From JBBRYB01 sp038238115 (lineage in GTDB: Bacteria; Actinomycetota; Actinomycetes; Propionibacteriales; Nocardioidaceae): DNA of 64,000 nucleotides. The translations under genes and the position numbers were made by a program. The notes beneath the pieces were generated by a model that saw nothing but the letters and a program-made list of their open reading frames with translations, searched no databases and was not told where the DNA came from. This document shows, one piece after another, positions 8,693 to 19,892 of the stretch. Location: contig JBBRYB010000008.1 of the NCBI GenBank assembly GCA_038238115.1, forward strand, positions 1 through 64,000, given 5' to 3'. Every line of letters starts with the position of its first letter. The first letter of the stretch is position 1.

Positions 8693-9644
8693 CGGTCTGC
8701 TGATCATCGACAAACCACCCGGCTGGACGTCGCATGACGTCGTCGGACGGTGCCGGCGGTTGGCGCAGACTCGCCGAGTCGGCCACGCGGGCACGCTCGA
8801 CCCGATGGCGACGGGTGTGCTGGTCATCGGCGTGGGGCGGGCGACCCGGCTGCTCGGACATCTGGCCCGTTCGACCAAGGGCTACGACGCCACGATCCGG
8901 CTTGGCCAGTCGACGCTGAGCGATGATGCCGACGGCGAGACAGTCGAGTCTGCCGATGCCAGCGGCCTCACTGACAGGCAGATCCGGGCGGCGGTGCGCG
9001 GCTTCGTCGGAGATCTCCAGCAGGTGCCGTCGGCGGTGTCCGCGATCAAGGTGCAGGGGCGGCGCGCCTATGCGCGAGTCCGCGCGGGAGAAGCTGTGGT
9101 GCTTGCCCCACGCCCGGTGCACGTCGCCTCTTTCGCGATCGAGGCAGTGCGCCGCGCCGGCGACGTCGGCGAGTTCGTCGACCTGGACGTGCAGGTCGAA
9201 TGCTCTGCTGGGACCTACGTCAGGGCGCTCGCCCGCGACCTCGGCGCCGCGCTCGGGGTCGGTGGCCACCTCACCGCACTGCGGCGCACCCGGGTCGACC
9301 GCTGGACGGCCGGCGATGCGCTAACGCTGGACTCACTGACCTCGTACTCGCCCCAGGCGCTGCCAGTCGTCGGCCTCGACGAGGCTGCTCGCCAGCACTT
9401 CGCGTGGTACGTCGTCGACGGTGGCGACCTGGCCGCAGTCCGCAACGGCCGCCCGATCGAGGCGAGGCTGCGCCACCTTCCTGGGGAGGAACCGTCCGAA
9501 CCGCAGCGGTCCTACGAGGCTGGCGAGCGGGGCGCCGGGATTGCGGGACCGGTCGCGGTGCTTGCGCCGGGCGGTAAGTTCCTGGCGCTGTACGAGCAGG
9601 ATGGCCAGGTCGCGAAGGCTGTCGCCGTCTTCACCCCCGCCTGA
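8679..9644 (+). CDS. truB: tRNA pseudouridine(55) synthase TruB
   Basis: 321 residues. It makes pseudouridine 55 in the T loop of tRNAs. The catalytic Asp sits in GTLDPMATG, and the N-terminal DKPPGWTSHDVV block is typical. The C-terminal part (from about residue 235) is the actinobacterial PUA-like extension. ATG 8679 lies inside the 3' end of rbfA, so translation is probably coupled. Confidence 0.95.
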   Translation: MPAPDGLLIIDKPPGWTSHDVVGRCRRLAQTRRVGHAGTLDPMATGVLVIGVGRATRLLGHLARSTKGYDATIRLGQSTLSDDADGETVESADASGLTDRQIRAAVRGFVGDLQQVPSAVSAIKVQGRRAYARVRAGEAVVLAPRPVHVASFAIEAVRRAGDVGEFVDLDVQVECSAGTYVRALARDLGAALGVGGHLTALRRTRVDRWTAGDALTLDSLTSYSPQALPVVGLDEAARQHFAWYVVDGGDLAAVRNGRPIEARLRHLPGEEPSEPQRSYEAGERGAGIAGPVAVLAPGGKFLALYEQDGQVAKAVAVFTPA

Positions 9645-9659
9645 CGGGTGCGGTGTCAA

Positions 9660-9750
9660 CTGTTCTGGGGGCGAGGCGCCGGCTGTTCTGGGGCGAGGCG
9701 CCGGCCGTTCCGGGGGCGAGGCGCCAGCCGTTCTGGGGTGAAGCGCCTGG
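9660..9750 (+). repeat. 23-bp tandem repeat downstream of truB
   Basis: Four imperfect units at 9660-9682, 9683-9704, 9705-9727 and 9728-9750 with consensus CTGTTCTGGGGGCGAGGCGC then CGG. The array fills most of the truB-ribF gap. It contains no convincing frame or promoter. It belongs to the same general class of short GC-rich tandem arrays seen at 926, 18691 and 22129. Confidence 0.8.
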
Positions 9751-9858
9751 TGTTGGGCGGCCGGGCGGCAACCGGGTCGGACGAATCGCGAGGAGGTCAC
9801 CGTGGGAGAGTTTGCCCCGCGGCGAATCGTTGACCTAGCGCTCGAAAGGAGTCCGTCG

Positions 9859-10896
9859 GTGCACGTGTGGCTTGACGTGTCGGAGATCGAGTCAGGCTTC
9901 GGTCCCAGCATCGTCACGATCGGCAACTTCGATGGTGTCCATCTCGGACACCGCCACGTGCTCGGCCGCGCGCGCGAGTTGGCAGCTGAGCGCGGTGGCC
10001 TGCCGGTTGTCGCGGTGACCTTCGACCCGCATCCGCTGAGTGTCATCGCCCCCGACAAGGCGCCGCGCGGACTAGTTCCGCTGGAGCGTCGCCTTGACCT
10101 CCTGGGTGATGCGGGCGCTGACGCCGTGCTCGTCTTGAGGTTCACGGCTGAGCTCGCGAGCGTGTCGCCCGAGCAGTTCGTGACCACCTACCTCCTGGAT
10201 GCCCTGAACGCAGCCGCTGTCGTGGTCGGGGAGAACTTCCGGTTCGGCCATCGCGCTCGTGGCGACGTGGCGCTACTTCGCCGGATGGGTGCTGAGCACA
10301 ACATGATCGTCGACGGCTTGCCCCTCGACCGTTCGGCGGGCGGTTCGGAGAGCAGCTCGGGCGAGGCCTGGTCGTCGTCATACATCCGCCGTCGGCTCGC
10401 CGAGGGAGATGTCGCAGCGGCAGCCAAAGCGCTGGGTCGACCTTTCGTCATCCGCGGGTACGTCGTGCGAGGCGAGCAGCGCGGTCGCACGCTTGGCTAT
10501 CCGACCGCCAACGTGCCGGTGTCGGCCTCGAGCACCGCGGTGCCCGCTGACGGTGTCTACGCCGGCTGGCTGCGCCGGCTCGACGAGCCGCCGGATACCG
10601 AGAGCGCCGACCCGACCGAAACCGATGACAGGGCCGACGACGCCGAGACCGGCGGGGCGTACCTGCCGGCCGCGATCTCGGTCGGCACCAACCCGACGTT
10701 CGACGGGATCGAGCGGCAGGTGGAGTCTTATGTGCTGGACAGGACCGACCTCGAGCTCTACGACGCCCTGGTCGAGGTGGCCTTCGTCGAACACCTCCGC
10801 GGGATGGTCAAGTTCGACTCGGTCGACGAGCTGGTCACCCAGATGAAGGACGACGTTGCGCGTTCGCGGGCCATGCTGACCACTCAGCCCACCTGA
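9859..10896 (+). CDS. ribF: Bifunctional riboflavin kinase/FAD synthetase
   Basis: 345 residues from GTG 9859. It phosphorylates riboflavin to FMN and adenylylates FMN to FAD. The N-terminal nucleotidyltransferase domain has GNFDGVHLGH (HxGH-type motif), and the C-terminal kinase domain has RTLGYPTANV. Homology to the family begins at VHVWLDVSEI, which favours GTG 9859 behind GAAAGGA. A GTG at 9802 with a perfect AGGAGG 5 nt upstream would add 19 residues and is a real alternative. An acidic insert (about residues 250-275, TESADPTETDD) in the kinase domain is unusual. Confidence 0.93.
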   Translation: MHVWLDVSEIESGFGPSIVTIGNFDGVHLGHRHVLGRARELAAERGGLPVVAVTFDPHPLSVIAPDKAPRGLVPLERRLDLLGDAGADAVLVLRFTAELASVSPEQFVTTYLLDALNAAAVVVGENFRFGHRARGDVALLRRMGAEHNMIVDGLPLDRSAGGSESSSGEAWSSSYIRRRLAEGDVAAAAKALGRPFVIRGYVVRGEQRGRTLGYPTANVPVSASSTAVPADGVYAGWLRRLDEPPDTESADPTETDDRADDAETGGAYLPAAISVGTNPTFDGIERQVESYVLDRTDLELYDALVEVAFVEHLRGMVKFDSVDELVTQMKDDVARSRAMLTTQPT

Positions 10897-11103
10897 ACCG
10901 CCCACTCGACCGGTGCTGTTCACAGTGGCACGATCCGCGCGCGGGATAGGGGTGCCGGTCGGGGCAGGGGAGGTGGCGACGATTGGGATCTTGCCTGGTC
11001 GCGCTGGTAACGTGGACACGCCGTACAACGGCCGCGGAGTGATAGTGCCCGGGTGAACCGGCCCCGGCGCGCCGCGCAACGGAAATCCTCGAAGGGAGAT
11101 CGC
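10897..11103 (+). promoter_or_regulatory. rpsO upstream region
   Basis: 207 nt with no gene. TTGGGA (10983) and TAACGT (11008) are 19 nt apart and could be a weak promoter. The rpsO mRNA leader in other bacteria carries an S15-binding autoregulatory structure. I cannot confirm one here by eye. Confidence 0.3.
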
Positions 11104-11373
11104 GTGCCACTGGACGCCGCGACCAAGAAACAGATTATCGACGACTACGCCACCGGCGACGGCGACACGGGTTCACCCGAGGTGCAGGTGGCCCTGCTCA
11201 CCAGGCGCATCTCCGATCTCACCGGCCACCTGAAGGATCACAAGCACGACCACCACAGTCGACGCGGACTGCTTCTCCTCGTGGGCCAGCGCCGCCGCCT
11301 GCTCAATTACCTACAAGACACCGAAATCTCACGCTACCGGAGCCTGATCGAGCGCCTCGGACTGCGTCGCTAG
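11104..11373 (+). CDS. rpsO: 30S ribosomal protein S15
   Basis: 89 residues, the exact family length. S15 binds 16S rRNA and organises the platform of the 30S subunit. Recognisable blocks are TGSPEVQVALLTRRI, HKHDHHSRRGLL and RYRSLIERLGLRR. GTG 11104 follows GAAGGGAG; an upstream in-frame ATG at 11053 would add residues foreign to the family. Confidence 0.96.
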   Translation: MPLDAATKKQIIDDYATGDGDTGSPEVQVALLTRRISDLTGHLKDHKHDHHSRRGLLLLVGQRRRLLNYLQDTEISRYRSLIERLGLRR

Positions 11374-11382
11374 TCATCCCGG

Positions 11383-11412
11383 AGCGGTCGTCACCCTCGA
11401 CGGCCGCTCTCG
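11383..11412 (+). terminator. Possible rpsO terminator/leader hairpin
   Basis: GAGCGG and CCGCTC arms flank about 16 nt shortly after the rpsO stop, with no T-run. It could be an intrinsic-like terminator or an RNase III-type processing hairpin between rpsO and pnp, as known from other bacteria. Confidence 0.35.
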
Positions 11413-11836
11413 CGCCGTTGGTCGCACCCAACGCGCGACTCCGCTCGCGAAGCCACCCGAGCGAGGCGGCACGGGGGACGCGGTCCGACGGCGTACTGGT
11501 TTCGGGGACGACAAGCCGTACCACAACTGAATAGAGTCCACACAAGTTCAGAGCTGCTCCAGAGAGGGGCAGCCGCCATGAGTGACGCCAAGCGCTGACG
11601 CACGGCCGCGAGGAGCCGGTCCTCGGTAGTGGCTTTCGGGACGGGTCGGAGCACTGCTCCATCCTCGCCCCGCAAGCTTCGATCGAAGGCCGGCCTCGGC
11701 ACAAAGCCAGCACCGCGGCAGGCCCTTGGGCCCGACCACCGAGTTGCTTGGATCCCAGCGCGAGCGTGCCCAGCGCACCTCGCCGGACCGCCCCGCGACG
11801 CGGGCGCCTGGCGTCACGCCCAAAGAAAGGAATCCC
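11413..11836 (+). other. Long pnp leader region
   Basis: The rpsO-pnp gap totals 463 nt. Frames crossing it (for example from 11726) lack the PNPase family start and have no ribosome-binding site. Several local inverted repeats are visible (for example around 11448-11470). PNPase leaders are autoregulated through RNA structure in other bacteria, so a structured leader is plausible. No specific RNA family is recognised. Confidence 0.4.
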
Positions 11837-14053
<2,217 letters not shown>

Positions 14054-14060
14054 CCGTTCA

Positions 14061-15413
14061 GTGCGCCGCCTGCCTGCAGTCGACCAGCCGCTCGGGTCGA
14101 CGCGGACCCTGCTGACGGAGCGCGGTGACGGCGCAGCCGTGGGTTCCACGGTTCGCCGTACCGTCCTTCCCGGCGGGTTGCGCGTCGTCACGGAGGCGAT
14201 GCCCGGGAGCCGGTCGGCGACCCTCGGCCTGTGGACAGCAGTCGGCTCTCGCGACGAGTCGGCGTCACTGGCCGGAGCGACCCACTTCCTGGAGCACCTG
14301 CTGTTCAAGGGCACCAGACGCCGTACGGCGCTGGACATCTCCGCGTCGCTCGACTCTGTCGGTGGAGAGCTGAACGCGTTCACCGGCAAGGAGTACACCT
14401 GCTACCACGCCCGGGTGCTCGACGCGGACGTGTCGCTGGCCGTCGATGTCATCTGCGACATGGTCACCTCGTCGCTCATGCCGGCTCACGAGGTGGAGAG
14501 CGAGCGCAGCGTCATCCTCGAAGAGATTGCTATGCACGACGACGATCCCGACGATGTCGTGCACGACGCGTTCGTGGAGAAGCTGTACGGCGACACGGCG
14601 CTCGGGCGGTCGATCACCGGGTCGGTCGACTCGATCAACGCGCTGACCCGGCGCCGGATCGCCGGGCACTACCGCCGCCGATACACCGCCGACAACCTCA
14701 TCTTCGCTGCGGCCGGAAACGTCGAGCACGCGAAGGTGGTGCGGTGCGTGCGGCAGGCGTTCGAGCTGGCCGACGCCCTGGGCGAAGCCGCGCGGGGGCC
14801 TGCCCCGGTGAGGACACCCGGCCGGACCCCCGTCACCTATCCGGGTGTCAGGCTCGTCGAGCGGCCCACCGAGCTGGCGAGCTTCGTGCTCGGCATGCCG
14901 GCGCTCGCGCGCAACGATCCCCGTCGGTTCGCCCTCGGCGTGCTCAACGCCATCGTCGGAGGGGGCACGTCCAGCCGGCTCTTCCAGGAGGTGCGCGAGC
15001 GACGTGGCCTGGCCTACACGATCTACTCGTTCAGCAGCCAGCTCGTCGACTCCGGGTTTTTCGCGGTGGCGGGAGGCTGTATGCCGGCCAAGACGTCCGA
15101 CGTGCTCGGCATCTGCCGAGACGAGCTGGCCAAGGTGGCCGCTGGCGGGATCACCATCGACGAGCTGCAGCGCGGGAAGGGCCAGATGCGAGGCAGCCTG
15201 GTGATGGAGCTCGAGGACTCGAGCGCCCGGATGACGAGGCTGGCCAAGTCGGAGCTCCTGCCCGGCGGCCTGCTCAGCATCGACGAGCTGCTGGCTGAGA
15301 TCGACGCGGTCACGCTCGACGACGTACATGCCGCGGCACAGCAGGTATTCGCGGAACCTCCGACGCTAGCCGTGATCGGCCCCGCCAAGGCCCTCTCCCG
15401 CGCCACCCTCTAG
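14061..15413 (+). CDS. M16-family zinc peptidase (processing-peptidase-like)
   Basis: 450 residues. The inverted zinc motif HFLEH lies near residue 80, with a downstream glutamate in VILEEIAMHDDDP. Two M16 half-domains are present, the second starting around TPVTYPGVRLVERP. Proteins of this class are usually encoded just after pnp in actinobacteria. The substrate is not known. GTG 14061 begins 7 nt after the pnp stop. Confidence 0.88.
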   Translation: MRRLPAVDQPLGSTRTLLTERGDGAAVGSTVRRTVLPGGLRVVTEAMPGSRSATLGLWTAVGSRDESASLAGATHFLEHLLFKGTRRRTALDISASLDSVGGELNAFTGKEYTCYHARVLDADVSLAVDVICDMVTSSLMPAHEVESERSVILEEIAMHDDDPDDVVHDAFVEKLYGDTALGRSITGSVDSINALTRRRIAGHYRRRYTADNLIFAAAGNVEHAKVVRCVRQAFELADALGEAARGPAPVRTPGRTPVTYPGVRLVERPTELASFVLGMPALARNDPRRFALGVLNAIVGGGTSSRLFQEVRERRGLAYTIYSFSSQLVDSGFFAVAGGCMPAKTSDVLGICRDELAKVAAGGITIDELQRGKGQMRGSLVMELEDSSARMTRLAKSELLPGGLLSIDELLAEIDAVTLDDVHAAAQQVFAEPPTLAVIGPAKALSRATL

Positions 15414-15450
15414 GCCCTGACCGTAGCTCTGGCCCTCGATACCCCGCCCT

Positions 15451-15753
15451 CTCGATTCGTCCTGGTAGGCCAGGCGGCACGTCCCCGACCTCAGCGAGAC
15501 GAATCCTGGCGGCTCGATTCGTCCTGTTGGACCAGGCGGCACGTCCCCGACTTTAGCGAGACGAATCCTGGCTGCTCGATTCGTCCTGCTGGGCCAGGCG
15601 GCACGTCCCCGACCTCAGCGAGACGAATCCTGGCTGCTCGATTCGTCCTGCTGGGCCAGGCGGCACGTCCCCGACCTCAGCGAGACGAATCCTGGCGGCT
15701 CGATTCGTCCTGCTGGACCAGGCGGCACGTCCCCGACCTCAGCGAGACGAATC
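15451..15753. repeat. Five-copy 62-bp tandem palindromic repeat
   Basis: Units start at 15451, 15513, 15575, 15637 and 15699 (the last slightly truncated) and differ at only a few positions. Each begins CTCGATTCGTCCTG and ends with GACGAATCCTGGC-G. Across each junction GACGAATC and GATTCGTC pair around a 10-nt loop, giving four identical hairpins. The array fills the space between the convergent M16 peptidase and lutC genes. A terminator or mRNA-end structure is possible. It is not a CRISPR array, because no variable spacers exist. Confidence 0.9.
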
Positions 15754-15755
15754 GA

Positions 15756-16361
15756 TTATGCCGCAACGATGATGACGTCCAGGCGACGGGGACCGTGGAC
15801 ACCTTCGATTCGCTCCAGTTCGATGTCACTCGTGGCGGACGGCCCACTGATGAACGTCATCGGGCGTACTGCGTCGAGCCTGGCCACCAGCTCCGGCACC
15901 GAGTGCACAACCTGCTCCGCCATGACCACGCACACGTGGTGGTCGGGCACCAGTGAGAGCGCGCGACGACCCTGCCCCGCTGACCCGTCCAACACGATCG
16001 TGCCGGTCTCGGCGGATGCGGCGGTCGCGGTGGTGACCACGGCGCCCAGGCGGTCGAGCTCCCGCGCCGTCAAGGAGCCGTCATCGACGATCGCGTCGAC
16101 CACCCAGTCGGCGGGGATGCCTGGCGGCACGATCACCGACTCCGACTCGATCAGCTCCGCGATGACGCCGCGTACGTCGCTCGGACCAGACCGACGTACC
16201 CCAGCGCGATAGTCGATCAGCCGGTCCTCGAACAGGTCGATCACCTGGGCGGAGCCGGCCGCGAGGCGTCCCGTCTTCCGGTAGCCCCGCGGCAGGCTGG
16301 GCACGGGAGCACCCGCACGCGCCGCTGCGATGCGAGCCAGCACGTCGTCGCGCGCACTCAC
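15756..16361 (-). CDS. lutC: Lactate utilization protein C (LUD domain)
   Basis: 201 residues, LUD/YkgG family, with EDRLIDYRAGV in the N-terminal half and the AETGTIVLDGSAGQGRRALS block near residues 115-135. It is the third subunit of the LutABC L-lactate-oxidising iron-sulfur complex. GTG 16361 overlaps the lutB stop as GTGA. It ends directly against the repeat array. Confidence 0.92.
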   Translation of the reverse strand: MSARDDVLARIAAARAGAPVPSLPRGYRKTGRLAAGSAQVIDLFEDRLIDYRAGVRRSGPSDVRGVIAELIESESVIVPPGIPADWVVDAIVDDGSLTARELDRLGAVVTTATAASAETGTIVLDGSAGQGRRALSLVPDHHVCVVMAEQVVHSVPELVARLDAVRPMTFISGPSATSDIELERIEGVHGPRRLDVIIVAA

Positions 16362-17899
16362 GTGTCACCTCGAGTACCGGGTGCGTCGCCGGCCGTGCCC
16401 TCTCTCGTCCCACCGGGCGTCTCGCCGGGCGTGCCGCCTCGCGTGCGGACCCACCAGTCGCGAAACGTCTCGCTCGGCGGCAGCGGCGCATCACGTGCGC
16501 GTGACCAGGCACTCATGGGAGGGGGAAGACGCCGGATTCGGCCCTTGCGGCCCAGCAGTCGACCGACACGTCCCAGTCGCTCACCCCGCACGAAGCGGGT
16601 CGGCTCGGACATTGCCCAGGAGGCGGCCGCCATCGCGATGGCCTCGGCGCTGGGCAGCCGGTGCTGCTCGGCATAGGCCTCGACATGCTGCGCACGCAGG
16701 TTGACAAGCAGGTTGGGGATGTCGATACGCACCGGGCAGGCGTCGAAACAGGCGCCGCACAGGCTCGACGCATACGGCAGGCTGGCGTTGTCCTCGACAC
16801 CCGTCAGCTGCGGAGACAGCACAGCGCCGATCGGGCCGGGGTAGATCGAGCCGTAGGCGTGCCCGCCGACGCGTTCGTAGACAGGGCAGACATTGAGGCA
16901 GGCACTGCACCGGATGCAGTTGAGCGCGGCGCGGCCGATCTCGTCGGACAGGACGGCGGTGCGGCCATTGTCGACGAGCACCAGGTGAAACGCCCGTGGG
17001 CCGTCGCCCGGTGTGACGCCTGTCCAGGCGGACGTGTAGGGGTTCATGCGCTCACCCGTCGAGGAGCGGGGGAGGAGCTGCAAGAACACCTCGAGGTCCT
17101 GCCACGTCGGCAGCACCTTCTCGATCCCCATCACCGTGATCAGCGTGTCGGGGAGGGTCAAGCACATCCGACCGTTGCCCTCGGACTCCACCACGAGGCA
17201 CGTGCCGGTCTCGGCGATCGCGAAGTTGACCCCGCTCACGGCCACCTTGGCGCTCAGGAACTTCGCTCGCAGATGTCGCCGGGCCGTCTCGGCAAGCGCA
17301 GCAGGATCATCGCTCAGCGACGGGTCGACGTCACCCATCTCGCGCAGGAAGATGTCCCGGATCTCCGAACGGTTGCGGTGAATGGCCGGGACCAGGATGT
17401 GCGAGGGCTTGTCGTGACCGAGCTGCACAATGAGCTCGGCGAGATCGGTTTCGTACGCTGCGATGCCCGCATCCGCGAGCGCCTCGTTGAGCCCGATCTC
17501 CTGCGTGGCCATCGACTTGACCTTGATGACCTCGCTCTCACCGGTTGCCTGGACGAGTTCGGTAACGATCTGGTTGGCTTCACGCGCATCGCGAGCCCAG
17601 TGGACGACACCGCCGCGGGACTGCACCGACTTCTCGAGCCGCTCGAGGTGCTCGTCGAGTCTGGCCATCGTTGCGGTCTTGATCGCCTCACCCGCGAGCC
17701 GAAGCTCCTCCCAGTCTTCCACCTCGGCGACGACTGCGGCCCGCTTGGCTCGGATCGTAAAGGTGGCGTGGCCGAGGTTGCGGCGCAGCTGGTCGTCGGC
17801 CAGCGCTTGGCGGGCCGCCGCGGGAAACGACTGCTCCCCGCGCAGCGCGCCTACGCCACGTGGCGCGACGCGCGGCATACCCAGAAACGTCGCGGTCAT
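16358..17899 (-). CDS. lutB: Lactate utilization protein B, iron-sulfur subunit
   Basis: 513 residues. An N-terminal LUD domain (about 50-290) is followed by two 4Fe-4S motifs, CIRCSACLNVCP and CGACFDACP, then a C-terminal DUF3390-like region. It transfers electrons during lactate oxidation to pyruvate. ATG 17899 overlaps the lutA stop (ATGA). The extreme C-terminus (about the last 25 residues) is a Gly/Thr/Pro-rich low-complexity tail made of GGTPGETPGGT-like repeats, likely dispensable. Confidence 0.94.
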   Translation of the reverse strand: MTATFLGMPRVAPRGVGALRGEQSFPAAARQALADDQLRRNLGHATFTIRAKRAAVVAEVEDWEELRLAGEAIKTATMARLDEHLERLEKSVQSRGGVVHWARDAREANQIVTELVQATGESEVIKVKSMATQEIGLNEALADAGIAAYETDLAELIVQLGHDKPSHILVPAIHRNRSEIRDIFLREMGDVDPSLSDDPAALAETARRHLRAKFLSAKVAVSGVNFAIAETGTCLVVESEGNGRMCLTLPDTLITVMGIEKVLPTWQDLEVFLQLLPRSSTGERMNPYTSAWTGVTPGDGPRAFHLVLVDNGRTAVLSDEIGRAALNCIRCSACLNVCPVYERVGGHAYGSIYPGPIGAVLSPQLTGVEDNASLPYASSLCGACFDACPVRIDIPNLLVNLRAQHVEAYAEQHRLPSAEAIAMAAASWAMSEPTRFVRGERLGRVGRLLGRKGRIRRLPPPMSAWSRARDAPLPPSETFRDWWVRTRGGTPGETPGGTREGTAGDAPGTRGDT

Positions 17900-18633
17900 G
17901 CCGCGGGCTCCGTTGAGGCGAGGATCTCGGCGAGGTGGACGGTGCGGCAGTCGACCTCGAGCCGGGTCATACCGCCGGCCATGTGCATGAGGCATGACGA
18001 GTCGCCGGCCGTCACGACGTCGGCCCGCGTCTCGAGGATGTGCGTCATCTTGTCGGCCAGCATGGCGGCCGACGTGTCGGCGTTCTTGAGCGCGAACGTG
18101 CCCCCGAAGCCGCAGCACTGATCCGCGTCGGGAAGCGCAACGAGGTCGATGCCGCGCACGTACCGCAACAGGCTCAGGGGTTTGTCACCCACCCGCAGCA
18201 GCCGCAGCGAGTGGCAGGTCGGATGGTAGGTCACCCGATGCGGGTACGACGCACCGACATCCTCGATGCCCAGCACGTCGATGAGCAGCTCCGACAGCTC
18301 AAACGTCTTGGCCGCAATCGCCTCGCTGCGGCGAGCCAAGTCGTGATCGCCGGCGCGCCTGGCGACGGCAGAGTGCTGGTGTCGGACCGACCCGACGCAC
18401 GAGCCTGAGGGGGCGACGACGACGTCGCAGCCCTCGAACGCGTCCGTGTGGCGAGCGATGAGCGGGATCGCCTGGCTCTGGTAGCCGGTGTTGATGTGCA
18501 TCTGGCCGCAGCAGGTCTGAGTCTCGGGGAACTCGACGTCATGGCCCAGCCGCTCCAGCAGCTGCACGGTGGCCTTGCCGACCTCGGGGTACAACGCGTC
18601 GACGAGACACGTGACGAACAACCCGATCCTCAT
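17896..18633 (-). CDS. lutA: Lactate utilization protein A (CCG-domain)
   Basis: 245 residues with two cysteine-rich CCG-type domains: TQTCCGQMHINTGY and later DADQCCGFGGTFALKN. It is homologous to the heterodisulfide-reductase/glycolate-oxidase iron-sulfur subunit. It is first gene of lutABC. ATG 18633 gives the standard N-terminus MRIGLFVTCLVD; the longer frame upstream is translated tandem repeat and is rejected. Confidence 0.92.
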   Translation of the reverse strand: MRIGLFVTCLVDALYPEVGKATVQLLERLGHDVEFPETQTCCGQMHINTGYQSQAIPLIARHTDAFEGCDVVVAPSGSCVGSVRHQHSAVARRAGDHDLARRSEAIAAKTFELSELLIDVLGIEDVGASYPHRVTYHPTCHSLRLLRVGDKPLSLLRYVRGIDLVALPDADQCCGFGGTFALKNADTSAAMLADKMTHILETRADVVTAGDSSCLMHMAGGMTRLEVDCRTVHLAEILASTEPAA

Positions 18634-18690
18634 ACGACCACGCACCCTACGCGCACAAGACCGGCAACCCGGCCCCGCCCGCCGCCGACA

Positions 18691-18833
18691 GCCCGAATCC
18701 TCCCGCGGCCGACAGCCCGAATCCTCCCGCGGCCGACAGCCCGAGTCCGCCCGCGGCCGAAAGCCCGAGTCCGCCCGCGGCCGAAGGCCGAGTCCGCCCG
18801 CGGCCGAAAGCCCGAATCCGCACACGGCCGAAA
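18691..18833. repeat. 24-bp tandem repeat between lutA and dapB
   Basis: Six imperfect units starting at 18691, 18715, 18739, 18763, 18786 and about 18810. The consensus is GCCCGAATCCTCCCGCGGCC then GACA, drifting to GAGTCCGCCC and GAAA in later units. It occupies the divergent lutA/dapB intergenic region, where promoters for both genes should also lie. Gradual change along the array suggests stepwise duplication. Confidence 0.85.
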
Positions 18834-18989
18834 ACCTGATGTCTCATGCGCCCGACGACCTGACGCTCCCTGTGGCGCTCACCTGACGATCGTCCCGAAC
18901 TCCCCTCCTCCCCGCAACAGCCAACTGCCGAGACGTCGCCAACGGCAAGGGTTGACGGCGTGTCGGAGCCCGTGGCCTGTCCCGTCGGG

Positions 18990-19017
18990 TTGGCGTGAAC
19001 GGACTAGAGTTCCGCAC
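18990..19017 (+). promoter_or_regulatory. Candidate -10 for leaderless dapB mRNA
   Basis: TAGAGT at 19005-19010 ends 7 nt before the GTG start at 19018, the spacing expected when transcription begins on the start codon. No Shine-Dalgarno is present. The -35 is weak. Confidence 0.35.
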
Positions 19018-19758
19018 GTGATCAGAGTCGGTGTGCTGGGCGCTCTCGGCAAGATGGGCTCGTTGGCGTGCCAGGCAGTCGACGCGGCTGACGACCTGCA
19101 GCTCGTGGCCCGGGTGGACGTGGATGACGACCGGTCTGCGCTCGTTGACGCGCAAGTGGCGGTCGACTTCACCCACCCGGGTGTCGTTATGGACAGCCTG
19201 GCCTGGTGCATCGAGCATGAGGTCAGCGCGGTTGTGGGCACGTCAGGCTTCACGGAGCCGCGGCTGCGGCACCTCGGAAAGCTCCTGCAGGCGACTCCTG
19301 GCGTCGGTGTCCTCGTGGTGCCGAACTTCTCGGTCGGCGCGGTGCTCATGATGCGCTTCGCTGCCGAAGCGGCCCGCTTCTACGAGTCGGTCGAGATCAT
19401 TGAGCTGCACCATCCGACGAAGGCGGACGCACCGTCAGGCACCGCACGACGTACCGCGGAGCTCGTCGCGCAAGCACGGTCAGCCGCCGGGGCTGATGAG
19501 CTCCCCGACGCGACGTCCGACGTGGTCGCAGGCGCGCGTGGCGCCAATGTCGAAGGCATCCCGGTTCACAGTGTGCGCGTTCGGGGCTTGGTGGCACACC
19601 AAGAGGTGATCCTCGGCGGCGTCGGCGAGACCTTGACGATCCGGCACGACTCCCTCGACCGGGAGTCGTTCATGCCGGGCGTGCTCGCTGCTGTACGCGC
19701 TGTGGTGAGGCGGCCAGGCCTGACTGTGGGTCTCGACCAGGTGTTGGGGCTCGCTTGA
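19018..19758 (+). CDS. dapB: 4-hydroxy-tetrahydrodipicolinate reductase
   Basis: 246 residues. It catalyses the NAD(P)H-dependent step of the diaminopimelate/lysine pathway. The N-terminal nucleotide-binding motif is VGVLGALGKMG, and the catalytic block is ELHHPTKADAPSGTA. GTG 19018 matches the family start (IRVGVLGALG). It ends upstream of a strong palindrome, convergent with azlD. Confidence 0.95.
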   Translation: MIRVGVLGALGKMGSLACQAVDAADDLQLVARVDVDDDRSALVDAQVAVDFTHPGVVMDSLAWCIEHEVSAVVGTSGFTEPRLRHLGKLLQATPGVGVLVVPNFSVGAVLMMRFAAEAARFYESVEIIELHHPTKADAPSGTARRTAELVAQARSAAGADELPDATSDVVAGARGANVEGIPVHSVRVRGLVAHQEVILGGVGETLTIRHDSLDRESFMPGVLAAVRAVVRRPGLTVGLDQVLGLA

Positions 19759-19830
19759 TGCCACCTTGGGCCAGCGCCGTTCGCTTAAGCAACCCTCGCG
19801 CGTGGCAGGTACCCTGCTCGCACGGCGGAT

Positions 19831-19870
19831 TTGCCATGTGAACACGGCGTACGCAGTGTTCACATGGCAA
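19831..19870. terminator. 40-nt hyphenated palindrome between dapB and azlD
   Basis: Left arm TTGCCATGTGAACAC (19831-19845) pairs perfectly with right arm GTGTTCACATGGCAA (19856-19870). The 10-nt centre contains GCGTACGC, itself self-complementary, so nearly the whole 40 nt is palindromic. Sitting between convergent genes, it is most likely a bidirectional terminator, though it lacks T-tracts. A protein-binding site is possible. Confidence 0.6.
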
Positions 19871-19892
19871 GCGCACGCGCCGCGGCGCGGCG

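Noticed and set aside
15451..15753. Possible CRISPR array
   Set aside because: Units are contiguous 62-bp copies with no unique spacers between them and no cas genes nearby.
18634..18825. N-terminal extension of LutA
   Set aside because: It is only the translated 24-bp repeat array; the family start is MRIGLFVTC at 18633.
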